A stretch of 64,000 nucleotides of DNA, from NCBI GenBank assembly GCA_944325875.1, contig CALVBU010000005.1:62001-126000 (forward strand). Direction: 5' to 3'. The notes under the pieces were generated by a model, which was not told the origin of the DNA, ran no database searches, and saw only the letters and a list, made by a program, of their open reading frames with translations. This DNA comes from Candidatus Gastranaerophilales bacterium (GTDB lineage Bacteria; Cyanobacteriota; Vampirovibrionia; Gastranaerophilales; Gastranaerophilaceae). Within the stretch, counting starts at the first letter, position 1. Each line of letters opens with the position of its first letter. Shown here one piece after another: positions 18,153 to 27,133 of the stretch. The translations under genes were made by a program, and so were the position numbers.

Positions 18153-18839
18153 ATGAATATTGTAGAAGATGTTCGAAAAAGAATAAAACTGGAAGCAGAA
18201 GAAAAATATCAAAAATTTTCCTCCTCACTTCTTCCGGGAGTAAAAAATGTAGCAGGAGTAAGACTCCCTATATTGAGAAAAATAGCTCAGGAAATCTATA
18301 AATTGGACTGGCAAACTTTTCTTGAAAATAAATCATTTGAATTTATGGAAGAAAAAATGCTAAAAGGGATGGTTATAGGTCTATTAAAAGAACCTTCTAA
18401 TATTATATTTAGCTATATAGAAAAGTTTATTCCTAATATTGATAACTGGGCTATTTGTGACAGTTTTTGCTGTGGTTTGAAATTTATTAACAAGCATAAA
18501 TGTGAAACTTGGCATTTTATACAGAAATATTTAAACTCTACAAAAGAATATGAAATTCGTTTCGGAGCCGTTATAATACTAAATTTCTTTGTTGAAGAAG
18601 ACTATATAGATCAGGCTCTTAAAACCTTATGCAAAATTAAAACAAATGATTATTATGCTCAAATGGCAATAGCATGGGCTTTATCAATTTGTTATATTAA
18701 GTTTGAAGAAAAAACTTTAAATTATCTTTTAATTTCAAATATGGATAAATTTATTTTTAACAAAACTATCCAAAAAATTATTGAATCAAATAGAATTTCA
18801 AAAGAAACTAAATCAAAACTCAAATTACTAAAAAAATAA
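18153..18839 (+). CDS. DNA alkylation repair protein, AlkD-like
   Basis: A 228-residue all-helical HEAT-like protein of the AlkD/AlkC family, which removes alkylated bases without base flipping. The triad of the family maps to Trp99 and Asp103 in NIDNWAICDSF and Arg136 in YEIRFGAVIILNFF, with spacing close to that of Bacillus AlkD; YYAQMAIAWALS follows. The start directly follows the ispF stop, so translation may be coupled. It ends back to back with the small HTH gene on the other strand. Confidence 0.9.
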   Translation: MNIVEDVRKRIKLEAEEKYQKFSSSLLPGVKNVAGVRLPILRKIAQEIYKLDWQTFLENKSFEFMEEKMLKGMVIGLLKEPSNIIFSYIEKFIPNIDNWAICDSFCCGLKFINKHKCETWHFIQKYLNSTKEYEIRFGAVIILNFFVEEDYIDQALKTLCKIKTNDYYAQMAIAWALSICYIKFEEKTLNYLLISNMDKFIFNKTIQKIIESNRISKETKSKLKLLKK

Positions 18840-19001
18840 CTAAACCAAACCTAATCTTTCAAGTTTTGTCTTATGTGCATTGACAGTATGTTCACTTATA
18901 CCAAGCTTTTGTGAAATTTCTTTTTCATCAAAATCATATTTCAACATTTCTAATACAAGTTTTTCATTTTCATTTAAACAATCTTTTCCGGTTTCTGTCA
19001 T
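18840..19001 (-). CDS. Mini LuxR/GerE-type HTH protein
   Basis: A 53-residue gene read from the ATG at 19001 to a TAG at 18840. The protein contains the full GerE four-helix HTH: LNENEKLVLEMLKYDFDEKE then ISQKLGISEHTVNAHKTKL, ending ERLGLV. There is no receiver or sensor domain, so it is a free-standing DNA-binding module like GerE itself but shorter. GGGAG lies ten bases before the start. Its stop abuts the stop of the AlkD-like gene. The conserved ISxxLGISExTVxxHxxxL leaves little doubt that the frame is real. Confidence 0.85.
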   Translation of the reverse strand: MTETGKDCLNENEKLVLEMLKYDFDEKEISQKLGISEHTVNAHKTKLERLGLV

Positions 19002-19122
19002 TATATCTTATCTCCCGTATTTTATAACTTGGAATTATATAATAAACTTAATTCATAAAAAAGTAGACAAGTGGCTATATTTTTACTTTACTTTTTTTAT
19101 TTAAAGTGGCATAATATCGGTT

Positions 19123-20013
19123 ATGTTAGCAGAAACTGAAAAAAAATTAGCAGCAGGACTTTCAATATTTTCTAATGCTACAATCATTCTTTTAAAAATT
19201 ATTGCAGGTGTAATATCAGGCAGTATAAGTATTATATCAGAAGCTATTCACTCACTGAGTGATTTTTTAGCATCTGTGCTGACATTTTTTGCGGTAATGA
19301 AATCTTCTGAACCTGCTGATAAAGAACATCCGTTTGGACATGGCAGATATGAAGATATGTCAGGATTTTTCGAAGGCGGTTTAATCATTTTTGCTGCAAT
19401 TTTCATTATCTATGAAGCAGGTAAAAAACTGATTCTTGGTTATACGATGGAAACTGAATCATACCTAGGTATTATTGTTATGGGAATTGCTGTTGTGGCA
19501 AACTTCCTTGTAAGTTCTTACTTGTTTCACGTTGCTAAAAAAACAAATTCTATTTCTTTATATGCTGATGGAGAACATTTAAGAACTGACATTTGGTCTT
19601 CATTGGGTGTACTTATTGGATTAATCCTTATTAAAATTACAGGACTATTAATTTTAGACCCAATAATCGCGATTGTAGTAGCATTTATTATACTTAAAGC
19701 TGGTGTTTCCATTTCAAAAACAACATTAAATAATCTATTGGATGCATCTTTACCAAATGAAGATTTAGATAAAATTGCACAAGTTATTAATAAATTCAAG
19801 ACCGAAGGTCTATGTGGATATAAAGATTTAAAAGGTAGAAATGTCGGTCCTGGTAAACAAATAGAACTTACGCTTTTATTTCCTAAAAATATGACTATTG
19901 AAAATTGTCATAATATTTGCGACAAAATTGAAACTGAAATAAAGCAAAACTTGGGATCTTGTAATATTTCAATCCATGCAGAACCTGAACTTGAAAAAAT
20001 ATTAAATCAATAG
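19123..20013 (+). CDS. Cation diffusion facilitator (metal exporter)
   Basis: A 296-residue CDF transporter exporting divalent metal in exchange for protons. It has six hydrophobic helices and the two intramembrane metal motifs H43-S-L-S-D47 (in SEAIHSLSDFLAS) and EHLRTD in helix V, i.e. the HxxxD/HxxxD combination typical of zinc-type members, plus HPFGHGRYE between helices II and III and a C-terminal cytoplasmic ferredoxin-like domain. A CATAAT box ends seven bases before the ATG and no ribosome-binding site is seen, so this may be another leaderless gene. Metal specificity is inferred only. Confidence 0.92.
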   Translation: MLAETEKKLAAGLSIFSNATIILLKIIAGVISGSISIISEAIHSLSDFLASVLTFFAVMKSSEPADKEHPFGHGRYEDMSGFFEGGLIIFAAIFIIYEAGKKLILGYTMETESYLGIIVMGIAVVANFLVSSYLFHVAKKTNSISLYADGEHLRTDIWSSLGVLIGLILIKITGLLILDPIIAIVVAFIILKAGVSISKTTLNNLLDASLPNEDLDKIAQVINKFKTEGLCGYKDLKGRNVGPGKQIELTLLFPKNMTIENCHNICDKIETEIKQNLGSCNISIHAEPELEKILNQ

Positions 20014-20016
20014 AGT

Positions 20017-20304
20017 TTAATCTTCTTCAATACCTAATTTCATTGTTAGTTCTTTTATTTTATTTACATATTTTTCTGTTGAAAGACCAACTTTTTCAGA
20101 AAGAGTTTTTAATTGAGAATTATAACCTAATTCCATTAAATAATCATCAATATTTTCGCCTGCATTTTTGACAAATTCATCTTTTACTTGCTCAACAATT
20201 TGAATTTGTCTTTTTACATATTTATCATATGGTTGATTTGTCTGAATACATTTTTTTACTTGTTGTTGTAATAACGTAAATTCTTTTTGTATATCAATAG
20301 TCAT
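20017..20304 (-). CDS. Small helical protein, partner of the giant protein
   Basis: A 95-residue, charged, helical protein (MTIDIQKEFTLLQQQVKKC, later GLSTEKYVNKIKELTMKLG) with no recognised family. It starts 11 bases after the stop of the 1728-residue calpain-like gene, with AAGGAC at good distance from its ATG, so the two are one operon. Size, charge and location fit a dedicated chaperone, inhibitor or immunity protein for the protease, but nothing in the sequence proves which. It is convergent with the CDF gene, three bases apart. Confidence 0.75.
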   Translation of the reverse strand: MTIDIQKEFTLLQQQVKKCIQTNQPYDKYVKRQIQIVEQVKDEFVKNAGENIDDYLMELGYNSQLKTLSEKVGLSTEKYVNKIKELTMKLGIEED

Positions 20305-20315
20305 AATTTTGTCCT

Positions 20316-23300
20316 TTATATTTTTGCTATATCTAGCATGTCAAATTGTTGTAAAAATTCATCCATAGGTACTTCTATTACAGCACCTGAATGCCAAGGG
20401 TTAGAAATTAATACACAATTTGTTTCTTTATTATAACCTTTAATAGAATATTCATGACCTTGATGAATATCATATTTTCCATTTAAAACATGTGAATCGC
20501 TTTTACCCTCAACATGTCTTGTACCAGCTGCTATATATATATTTGGATCATTTGCATTGTTTATTATAAATTTCCTCATTTCTTCAGAGTTATAACTGAT
20601 TTTAGTAGAATTACATCCCAACAATCCTGAAACGGCTTTATAACCATTACCTGAAGCTGCAATATCCATTATAACAGTTTCACTTACATCAAATTTTCTC
20701 ATCATATTATCTTTTGCATTTTTACAATATCCTTGCTCTATTATCGCAAGACCATTTTGGTCAAGCATATGTTTATAATTTCTAGGGAATCGTTTAAAAT
20801 AATCTTTTTGCCAATTACCATTAGCAGTCATTGTATAAATACCATTAGCATCTTCTCCAATCATTTGATAAAGTTTTGCTCTACCTTTAGGAGTATTGGC
20901 AAGCCTATCTAATGTTGCAACAAGATAACAGGTACCTACTGCACCCTGATGTGTTGCAAATCTGCCAACCGGTGGGAATAATTGTCTGAAACGTTTTTCA
21001 GACAATTTCAATTGTACCATTTGTCCGCCATCATTTACAAACATTGTTCCATTAATTGATACTACATCGCCTTCAGCTGTATTTCTTGCAATATCAGTTA
21101 GCGAAGCTGTATTTTTGTAATGTTTTATATAATCCTCACCATGTACCAATCTTTCAATATCATCAAGTACATTTGTAGAAACTTGAGCTTGGACTTTTTT
21201 ATTTTTAGAAATAAATGACCCTGTCTCAATTAAAGATACGGCTTCTTTTGACATTTTACCGGCTTGTTCTAGTGCATTTTCAGTACTTTCTAGTAATTTA
21301 CTTACTTCTGCCGGGTTTGATAACATATTAATTGTATTAGGATGATTTCTATTGAATAACATTAAGTAACCCAAGTCTTTATCCGTTATTTGTTTTGTCC
21401 CGACAAAGCTTGATTTTTTTCTTATTCCTGAAGGATTATTCACAAACATCTCAAGTATTGCTTTATTATTTGAGTTTGTTGATACCAAAATATTGTTCAA
21501 TGATGCGTTATCTGTCTTTTCTAATTTCTTCATTAGCTTGTTCAGCAAAACATAATCATTGTCTGTATTTTTTAGGAATTTTGCTTCAGCATTAATATAT
21601 TGTTCTTGAGTCATTATACTTGAATTTTGTTTCATTTGCTGAAGTGATCTATATGCTTCAAAGTTTTCTTTATCAAAGACTCTTGTACCGTTTGAAGATG
21701 TATCTTTGATAACGAGTTTGCCATCTTGTTTTGTAATTATAAGATGTTCTCTGCTTATACTATTATCATTTGGATTAATATCATTTCTACCGATTTTTAC
21801 GAAATCTCCGTCATCTAACAAGTCTATTTTTCTTTTTAATTCTGGCGGAAGATTTTCAAAATCGATTACGGTATTATTTCCAACAACAAGTTTAGTATCA
21901 CTTGAAATTTCAACAAAATTACTTGATTTATCAAGTTTTAATGCCTTATAGTCTTTATTAATTTCATTTTTATTTATTTTTTGTTCTGCATGTGATATAC
22001 CTGCTTCCTGTTTTGCAATATTTCGTTGTCTAATTTCTTCTGCAGAAGGCCCTTGAGGCTTTGGTTTTACTGGAGTTGGTTCCGGTTTTACCAATGTTGG
22101 CTCAACTATATCTGGTTCTACTGGAGTCGGTTCTGGTTTTACAGAAGTTGGCTCAACTATATCAGGTTCTACTGGAGTCGGTTCTGGTTTTACAGAAGTT
22201 GGCTCAACTATATCAGGTTCTACTGGAGTCGGTTCTGGTTTTACAGAAGTTGGCTCAACAACATCAGGTTTTGCTGGTGTTGGATCTGCATTTTTACCAG
22301 CTTTAATATGAGAAATTCTAGACATAACAAGACCGGTTGCAAAATCGATAAATGCGTCTTGTGTTCCATAATCATCTCCTGCGACTTTTGTTATACCATA
22401 AGACCCAGCAGCATTTATTATTTCTTCAGCTATTTCATTTGCAAGAGCTTTATTGGTTATTCCAAAAGATTGCATTAATTTTGGAGCTAAGGCACTTGAG
22501 CTTGCACCTACTCCTGCAAAAGACATATTCATTAAAGTTTTCTTCATTACTGTCTTTGCATCTTTTCCACTTGTTGCTTCTACGGTTGCTGTTGCGACAC
22601 CAGCATTAATCATCTGGGTTGCGGCTTGGCTCACTTTATTTGCATTTTGAATATTTTTAGCTGCAGCAAAGGCTTTTTCGGCTTTTGCCGCATAATTTGC
22701 AATTTTTACAGCTTTTGTACCCCATTTAGCCGCACTAACAGCTAGTCTTGCTGCAGCAATTTGGCCTAAACCCGGTACAAACTGCAATGCTACTGTACCT
22801 GCAATTTCGAATGCTGCATCCGTTATCATTTCAGTAGTTTGTTGATTTTCATTGAATTGAATTACGTCTTTGACAATATCATTTGTTCCAAATGCACTCT
22901 TTGTCAACAAGTCAAGATCTTTGCCCATTTGTTCTAAGGTTTTACCTTTAGTTAGTTCCTGATATTGAAGTTTTGAATTATCTTGAGTATCTTGCAAAAA
23001 TCTCAACAACATATCTTTTTTCTGAGCATCAGTTGTTACTTCTTTACCAATTGTATCTGCGTAATTTTGGATTACATTATCTACTACCGCATCATCAAAT
23101 TGAAATTTTGATTTAATTTCATTTCGTAATGCATTATAATCCATGGAATTAGATTTTTTTAATATTCCATTTGTAATATTTATTGTCGATGATAAGTTTT
23201 GAGCTTGTTGGTAGTTACTTAAAGCTACATCCCTTGCAGCTATTTTATTTTTATCAAATTCTATTCCAAAGACTTCTTTATAAACTTTTTTAAATTCAGC

Positions 23301-25502
23301 TTCATCACTTGCTGAAGCGGCAAGACGTTTTACATCTTCTGCATTTTTGCCAAGTTTTTTATCCATATCATCAATGGTTGTACAACCAAACCAGCCGCAA
23401 ACAGTATCACCCACTTTTGCAGTCCAGCCTTCTTCTTCTCGAGCTTTTTTGTAAGCATCCTGAGCCTCTGCATCTGAGGCTGCAAAATCACTATTAAATT
23501 GGGCTATTGCTTCTGAATCTGTCATATCTGTTGCAGCACCTGTTTGTTTTGCGACAATTGCTCCTCGCAAGAAATCTATTGCTTTTTCCATATCTTTAGG
23601 ATTTGTTCTACGGAATGCGCCGCTTAATGATTCATATTCTCTTTTTATACTTGCTTCATATTCCTCATTTGCTTTTTGAATATCTTCTTCGGTAACGCCA
23701 GCTTCTCTTGCAGCTTCTGATAACTTACTCATTATTGTTCTTAAAACTTTTGTTTGAGCTCTTCGATCGCCACTTGGCATTATTTCACTGGTTACCGTAT
23801 CTATAATTGAAGAATCACCTTGTTTTGCCTTATCATATGCATCTATTACATCGATAATATTATCTTTCGTTACCTTTGTATCAAGTAATTCTTGCATTTT
23901 TTTCATACTGGTAAAACCAGAATTATCATCAGCTATCTGGTAAAATTCTTTTGCTATGCTTTCTGCATTTTTTCTATTCGAAACTTTTGCATTTGACTCT
24001 TTTATTGACTGTTCTTTATCTGAAATACGATCATGCATTTCTTGAGCTACATTAGCTGTAATTCTTTTACCTTTTAGCTCTCCATCCTTTAAGTCAGGGT
24101 TTGTTTTTTGTAAATCTTCTATTCTTGCCTGCATTTGACGTTTGCTAGGATTTTCTATTCCTTCACGTTTAAATAATGCTTTAGCAAGTTCTTCATATGT
24201 ATCATAATCTTTATTTGTAAAGCTTATTGGTTTTCTTTCTGCAACCTCATCTTTTACAGACTTTATCTCTTCTGCTACAACCTGATATGCAGCAATTGCT
24301 TCTTCTTTTGTTTGTCGGCCTTGTAATCTCTTATCATCGGCTTGTAATTCTCCAGGAACAACCAGTTCATCACCAGCCCAACCTCGAATTTTTCCTCCGT
24401 TTGCATCTAAGAGTTCTTGTTTTGTACATCCGAATTTTTGGGCTAAGGCTTCTATACTTTCTCCATTTTGAAGAATTATTTTTGTATTACCTTTACCATC
24501 ATATTCTACATTGTATTCTTGTCCATTTATAACTTTGGTTTGTGCAGTCTTTTTATTTTCTTTATTATATTTGGTAGTTGTTGTGGCATTTTCATTTGAA
24601 GAAACTTCTGTGTATCCATCTTCATCATATGTTTTTTCTGTTGTTTTATTGCCTTCTTTTACCGTTTCTGAAAGAACTTTTCCATCTTTTAATGTTCTTT
24701 GTGTTTCTTTGCCATATTCAACTATATTTTCTGAAACTGTTCCATCATCATTATAGTTATATGTTGTTTTCTTTTCTTTTGCAGGAATTCCTTCATTTTC
24801 TACTTTTGTCTGTAATATTGGATTACCATTTTCATCGTAATTATATGTTTCTTTTGTTGTTCCATTTTTTATTACTGAACTTTGCGGTTTTCCTGCTTCA
24901 TATTGTATTGTCTGAGTTGGATTGCCACCTTTAGCAACCTTTTCACTTTGGAGTAAATCGCCATTTTCGTCATATTGTTCAGTTTCTTGTGAACCGTCTG
25001 TATTCAATATTTGTTTTTTTTGAAGTTTTTTATCTTTACTGTAATAATTGGTTATAGTTTCTCCATTTTCACCTTGCGTTGATATTTCAGATGTTTTATC
25101 AGGATTTATAGTTTCTGTTGTTCCGTCTTTATATTTTATAATTATTGTTTTTTGACCGTTTTTATCTATTACTTTTGAATCTGATATATTTTCACTTGAC
25201 TGTGACAATAATTCCAAAAATTCAAATAGCTCTTTTTTATCCACATCTTTTGCATTTTTATTTTTTAGAAATTTTTTAGCTTCTCTTGTAGATAAGGTAT
25301 CATTTCCGGCGACATCTTTTATTTGTGCTTGTAAATCCTTTATTTCACCTGCATCCAAAACTCCATCTTTGTTTGCATCTACTAAGTCAAACAAGGCTTG
25401 CATACTTTTATCATTTATATTTTCTTTTTTTATTCCACCTTTATACTGGTCTGTGTTTACACTTCCTGAATTTCCACCACGGCCTAATTTTAAATCACTC
25501 AC
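20316..25502 (-). CDS. Giant multidomain protein: EF-hand, LysM, FHA and calpain-like cysteine protease
   Basis: A 1728-residue protein starting at GTG (25502) with AAAGG seven bases upstream. In order: an EF-hand loop at 42-53 (DANKDGVLDAGE); about 105-330, short YD-type beta repeats such as YDENGD and YNYNDDG; a LysM-like domain at about 340-386 (NGESIEALAQKFGCTKQELL); about 390-880, long charged helices; about 885-1065, an Ala/Gly-rich hydrophobic region (FVPGLGQIAAARLAVSAAKW); a Pro-Glu-Val repeat region to about 1150; an FHA domain about 1208-1290 with GR at 1238, SREH and NGT at 1271; and a C-terminal calpain-like (C2) protease with Cys1525 in HQGAVGTCYLVATL, His1683 in QGHEYSIKGYN and Asn1701 in ISNPWHSG. 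All three catalytic residues are present. No Sec signal is visible. The composition suggests a secreted or host-/cell-directed effector; that is inference. Confidence 0.85.
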   Translation of the reverse strand: MSDLKLGRGGNSGSVNTDQYKGGIKKENINDKSMQALFDLVDANKDGVLDAGEIKDLQAQIKDVAGNDTLSTREAKKFLKNKNAKDVDKKELFEFLELLSQSSENISDSKVIDKNGQKTIIIKYKDGTTETINPDKTSEISTQGENGETITNYYSKDKKLQKKQILNTDGSQETEQYDENGDLLQSEKVAKGGNPTQTIQYEAGKPQSSVIKNGTTKETYNYDENGNPILQTKVENEGIPAKEKKTTYNYNDDGTVSENIVEYGKETQRTLKDGKVLSETVKEGNKTTEKTYDEDGYTEVSSNENATTTTKYNKENKKTAQTKVINGQEYNVEYDGKGNTKIILQNGESIEALAQKFGCTKQELLDANGGKIRGWAGDELVVPGELQADDKRLQGRQTKEEAIAAYQVVAEEIKSVKDEVAERKPISFTNKDYDTYEELAKALFKREGIENPSKRQMQARIEDLQKTNPDLKDGELKGKRITANVAQEMHDRISDKEQSIKESNAKVSNRKNAESIAKEFYQIADDNSGFTSMKKMQELLDTKVTKDNIIDVIDAYDKAKQGDSSIIDTVTSEIMPSGDRRAQTKVLRTIMSKLSEAAREAGVTEEDIQKANEEYEASIKREYESLSGAFRRTNPKDMEKAIDFLRGAIVAKQTGAATDMTDSEAIAQFNSDFAASDAEAQDAYKKAREEEGWTAKVGDTVCGWFGCTTIDDMDKKLGKNAEDVKRLAASASDEAEFKKVYKEVFGIEFDKNKIAARDVALSNYQQAQNLSSTINITNGILKKSNSMDYNALRNEIKSKFQFDDAVVDNVIQNYADTIGKEVTTDAQKKDMLLRFLQDTQDNSKLQYQELTKGKTLEQMGKDLDLLTKSAFGTNDIVKDVIQFNENQQTTEMITDAAFEIAGTVALQFVPGLGQIAAARLAVSAAKWGTKAVKIANYAAKAEKAFAAAKNIQNANKVSQAATQMINAGVATATVEATSGKDAKTVMKKTLMNMSFAGVGASSSALAPKLMQSFGITNKALANEIAEEIINAAGSYGITKVAGDDYGTQDAFIDFATGLVMSRISHIKAGKNADPTPAKPDVVEPTSVKPEPTPVEPDIVEPTSVKPEPTPVEPDIVEPTSVKPEPTPVEPDIVEPTLVKPEPTPVKPKPQGPSAEEIRQRNIAKQEAGISHAEQKINKNEINKDYKALKLDKSSNFVEISSDTKLVVGNNTVIDFENLPPELKRKIDLLDDGDFVKIGRNDINPNDNSISREHLIITKQDGKLVIKDTSSNGTRVFDKENFEAYRSLQQMKQNSSIMTQEQYINAEAKFLKNTDNDYVLLNKLMKKLEKTDNASLNNILVSTNSNNKAILEMFVNNPSGIRKKSSFVGTKQITDKDLGYLMLFNRNHPNTINMLSNPAEVSKLLESTENALEQAGKMSKEAVSLIETGSFISKNKKVQAQVSTNVLDDIERLVHGEDYIKHYKNTASLTDIARNTAEGDVVSINGTMFVNDGGQMVQLKLSEKRFRQLFPPVGRFATHQGAVGTCYLVATLDRLANTPKGRAKLYQMIGEDANGIYTMTANGNWQKDYFKRFPRNYKHMLDQNGLAIIEQGYCKNAKDNMMRKFDVSETVIMDIAASGNGYKAVSGLLGCNSTKISYNSEEMRKFIINNANDPNIYIAAGTRHVEGKSDSHVLNGKYDIHQGHEYSIKGYNKETNCVLISNPWHSGAVIEVPMDEFLQQFDMLDIAKI
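22048..22290 (-). repeat. 51-bp in-frame tandem repeats (Pro/Glu/Val linker)
   Basis: Copies begin at about 22048, 22099, 22150, 22201 and 22252; the middle three are almost identical. Each 51-base unit encodes 17 residues (PTPVEPDIVEPTSVKPE), giving a stiff proline-rich linker between the hydrophobic and FHA parts of the giant protein. Outer copies are diverged. Near-identity of the inner copies implies recent expansion. Confidence 0.92.
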
Positions 25503-25602
25503 AGATGTACCTTTCTATATATTTCTCATTTATGAGTGTTTACGGTTGTTTATTTATTTTTCTTTAAATTTATATCTTTATTTTAATATTTTGTTACTAT
25601 TC

Positions 25603-26529
25603 TTAATATTTTATAGATTTGCCTATTTTTTTAACTGTTTCAATATCTTCGTGAGGCTCTTTACCAATTGTTGTTAAATAATTTCCTATTAATATACCTT
25701 CAACACAAGTTTTTAGAGCTTTTTCCTGATTTTCTTGAGATAATTTCATTCTGCCGCCGCAAAAACGCAATACTGCATCTGGATTTGCTATCTTAAATAC
25801 AGCAAGTGTTCTCAAGATATTTTCTTCATCTATTTTGTCGTGATAATTTTCAAAAGGTGTTTGAGGAATTGGCATTAATATATTGATCGGAATACTGTCA
25901 GGTTCGATTTCTGCAAGCTCCATTGCCATCTCTATCCTTTGTTCTACAGATTCTCCCATACCAAGAATAACACCACAGCACAATTCCATACCGTATTTTT
26001 TAACAAGCTTGCAGGTGTTTAATCTATCTTGCCATGTATGAGTTGTACAAACGCTAGGATAATATGATTCTGATGTGTTTATATTGTGGTGAAATCTTTT
26101 TAGCCCGGCTTTTGCAAGAGCTTTTGCTTGTTCTTCATTCAAAATTCCTATCGAAGCACAGCTTTTAATCCCTTTTACTTCATTTACAGCTTTTATCATT
26201 GCTACAACTTTATCAAAATCTTCTTCATCAGGAGTTTTCCCCGAAGTAACTATTGCAAACCTATCAGCTTTATTATCTCTTGATTCCTCTGCTGCTTTAA
26301 TTACATCTTCTACAGGAATTAAAGGATAAGATTCAATATCTGTTCTATAGTGCGAACTTTGAGCACAATATTTGCAATTTTGAGAACATTTTCCATTTCT
26401 CGCATTTACGATTGAACAAAATTCTACTGTATCTTTTACATATTTAGAAGAAATTGCTAACAATTCATCTAAATCCATATTATATAATTTTAGTAACTCT
26501 TCTTTTGATAATTTAACTTCGGCTGTCAT
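25603..26529 (-). CDS. bioB: Biotin synthase
   Basis: Radical-SAM enzyme inserting sulfur into dethiobiotin. The 308-residue protein shows the 4Fe-4S triad in CSQNCKYCAQSSHY, the SAM/substrate segments IVTSGKTP, LKRFHHNINTSESYY and CCGVILGMGE, and the [2Fe-2S] ligand region with LRFCGGRMKLS, where the conserved Arg coordinates the second cluster. GGGAGATATATT precedes the ATG. The other biotin gene seen here, bioD-like, is 11 kb away, so biotin genes are scattered rather than in one operon. Confidence 0.96.
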   Translation of the reverse strand: MTAEVKLSKEELLKLYNMDLDELLAISSKYVKDTVEFCSIVNARNGKCSQNCKYCAQSSHYRTDIESYPLIPVEDVIKAAEESRDNKADRFAIVTSGKTPDEEDFDKVVAMIKAVNEVKGIKSCASIGILNEEQAKALAKAGLKRFHHNINTSESYYPSVCTTHTWQDRLNTCKLVKKYGMELCCGVILGMGESVEQRIEMAMELAEIEPDSIPINILMPIPQTPFENYHDKIDEENILRTLAVFKIANPDAVLRFCGGRMKLSQENQEKALKTCVEGILIGNYLTTIGKEPHEDIETVKKIGKSIKY

Positions 26530-26582
26530 AATATATCTCCCTAACGGAGAAATTTTACGTCAAAGACTATACCAAGTCAAAT

Positions 26583-27014
26583 TTACGGAGTTGTTGTTGT
26601 TTTTTTGCCAAATAGTTTATTATAACCATCTTTAAAGAATTGACAAAAACTATTCCAACCATTCTTTATTTTGGTTGTATCAAAGCTTTTAACTTTAGTC
26701 GTAATATTTGAAAAGATGTTTTTGAAAGATGGTAATTTTTTCAATTTACTTAAACCAAAAATTCCAACACCAACTACTAAAGCTCCAAATAGGAGTTTTT
26801 TCCATAAAGGATTAGATGAAGTTTGTTTTGGCTTATTATTATATATCAGTTGATCCGTTGTCGGTTGTTGAAGGTTTGCAGATTGAGGAAGAGCATATTG
26901 AGGACTGCCCATATATCGTGGCTGAGTACCTGTGATAAAAGCTGCACCATCATAGTCTAAAATTCCATTAGCTGCTGCCATATCTAATGCATTTACCAAA
27001 TTTGGTGATAACAT
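26583..27014 (-). CDS. Small single-span membrane protein
   Basis: About 143 residues from the ATG at 27014 (AAGG nine bases upstream; a TTG three codons earlier is an alternative). The N-terminal 70 residues are Gln/Pro/Asn-rich, followed by one transmembrane helix KKLLFGALVVGVGIFGLSKL and a basic C-terminal tail ending in Thr residues. No family is recognised. It lies between bioB and a divergent glycosyltransferase gene. Confidence 0.65.
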   Translation of the reverse strand: MLSPNLVNALDMAAANGILDYDGAAFITGTQPRYMGSPQYALPQSANLQQPTTDQLIYNNKPKQTSSNPLWKKLLFGALVVGVGIFGLSKLKKLPSFKNIFSNITTKVKSFDTTKIKNGWNSFCQFFKDGYNKLFGKKTTTTP

Positions 27015-27133
27015 ATTTTCCAACCTTTTTTATTTAAAAAAGTCATACGACTTCTTTCCACTACACATTTATATAAAGTTTCTTTTTTTGTATTAATTGC
27101 TTTTTTGGCTTTTATTTGTTAAATTTTATTAAT

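Noticed and set aside
22048-22290. Regularly spaced repeats as a CRISPR array
   Set aside because: The 51-base units are directly adjacent, have no spacers and translate in frame as a proline-rich linker.
22026-22609. Long plus-strand frames rich in Trp/Phe/Leu opposite the Pro-rich repeats
   Set aside because: They are antisense shadows of the 51-bp repeats of the giant gene: composition is extreme, no ribosome-binding site exists, and the minus-strand frame carries recognisable domains.
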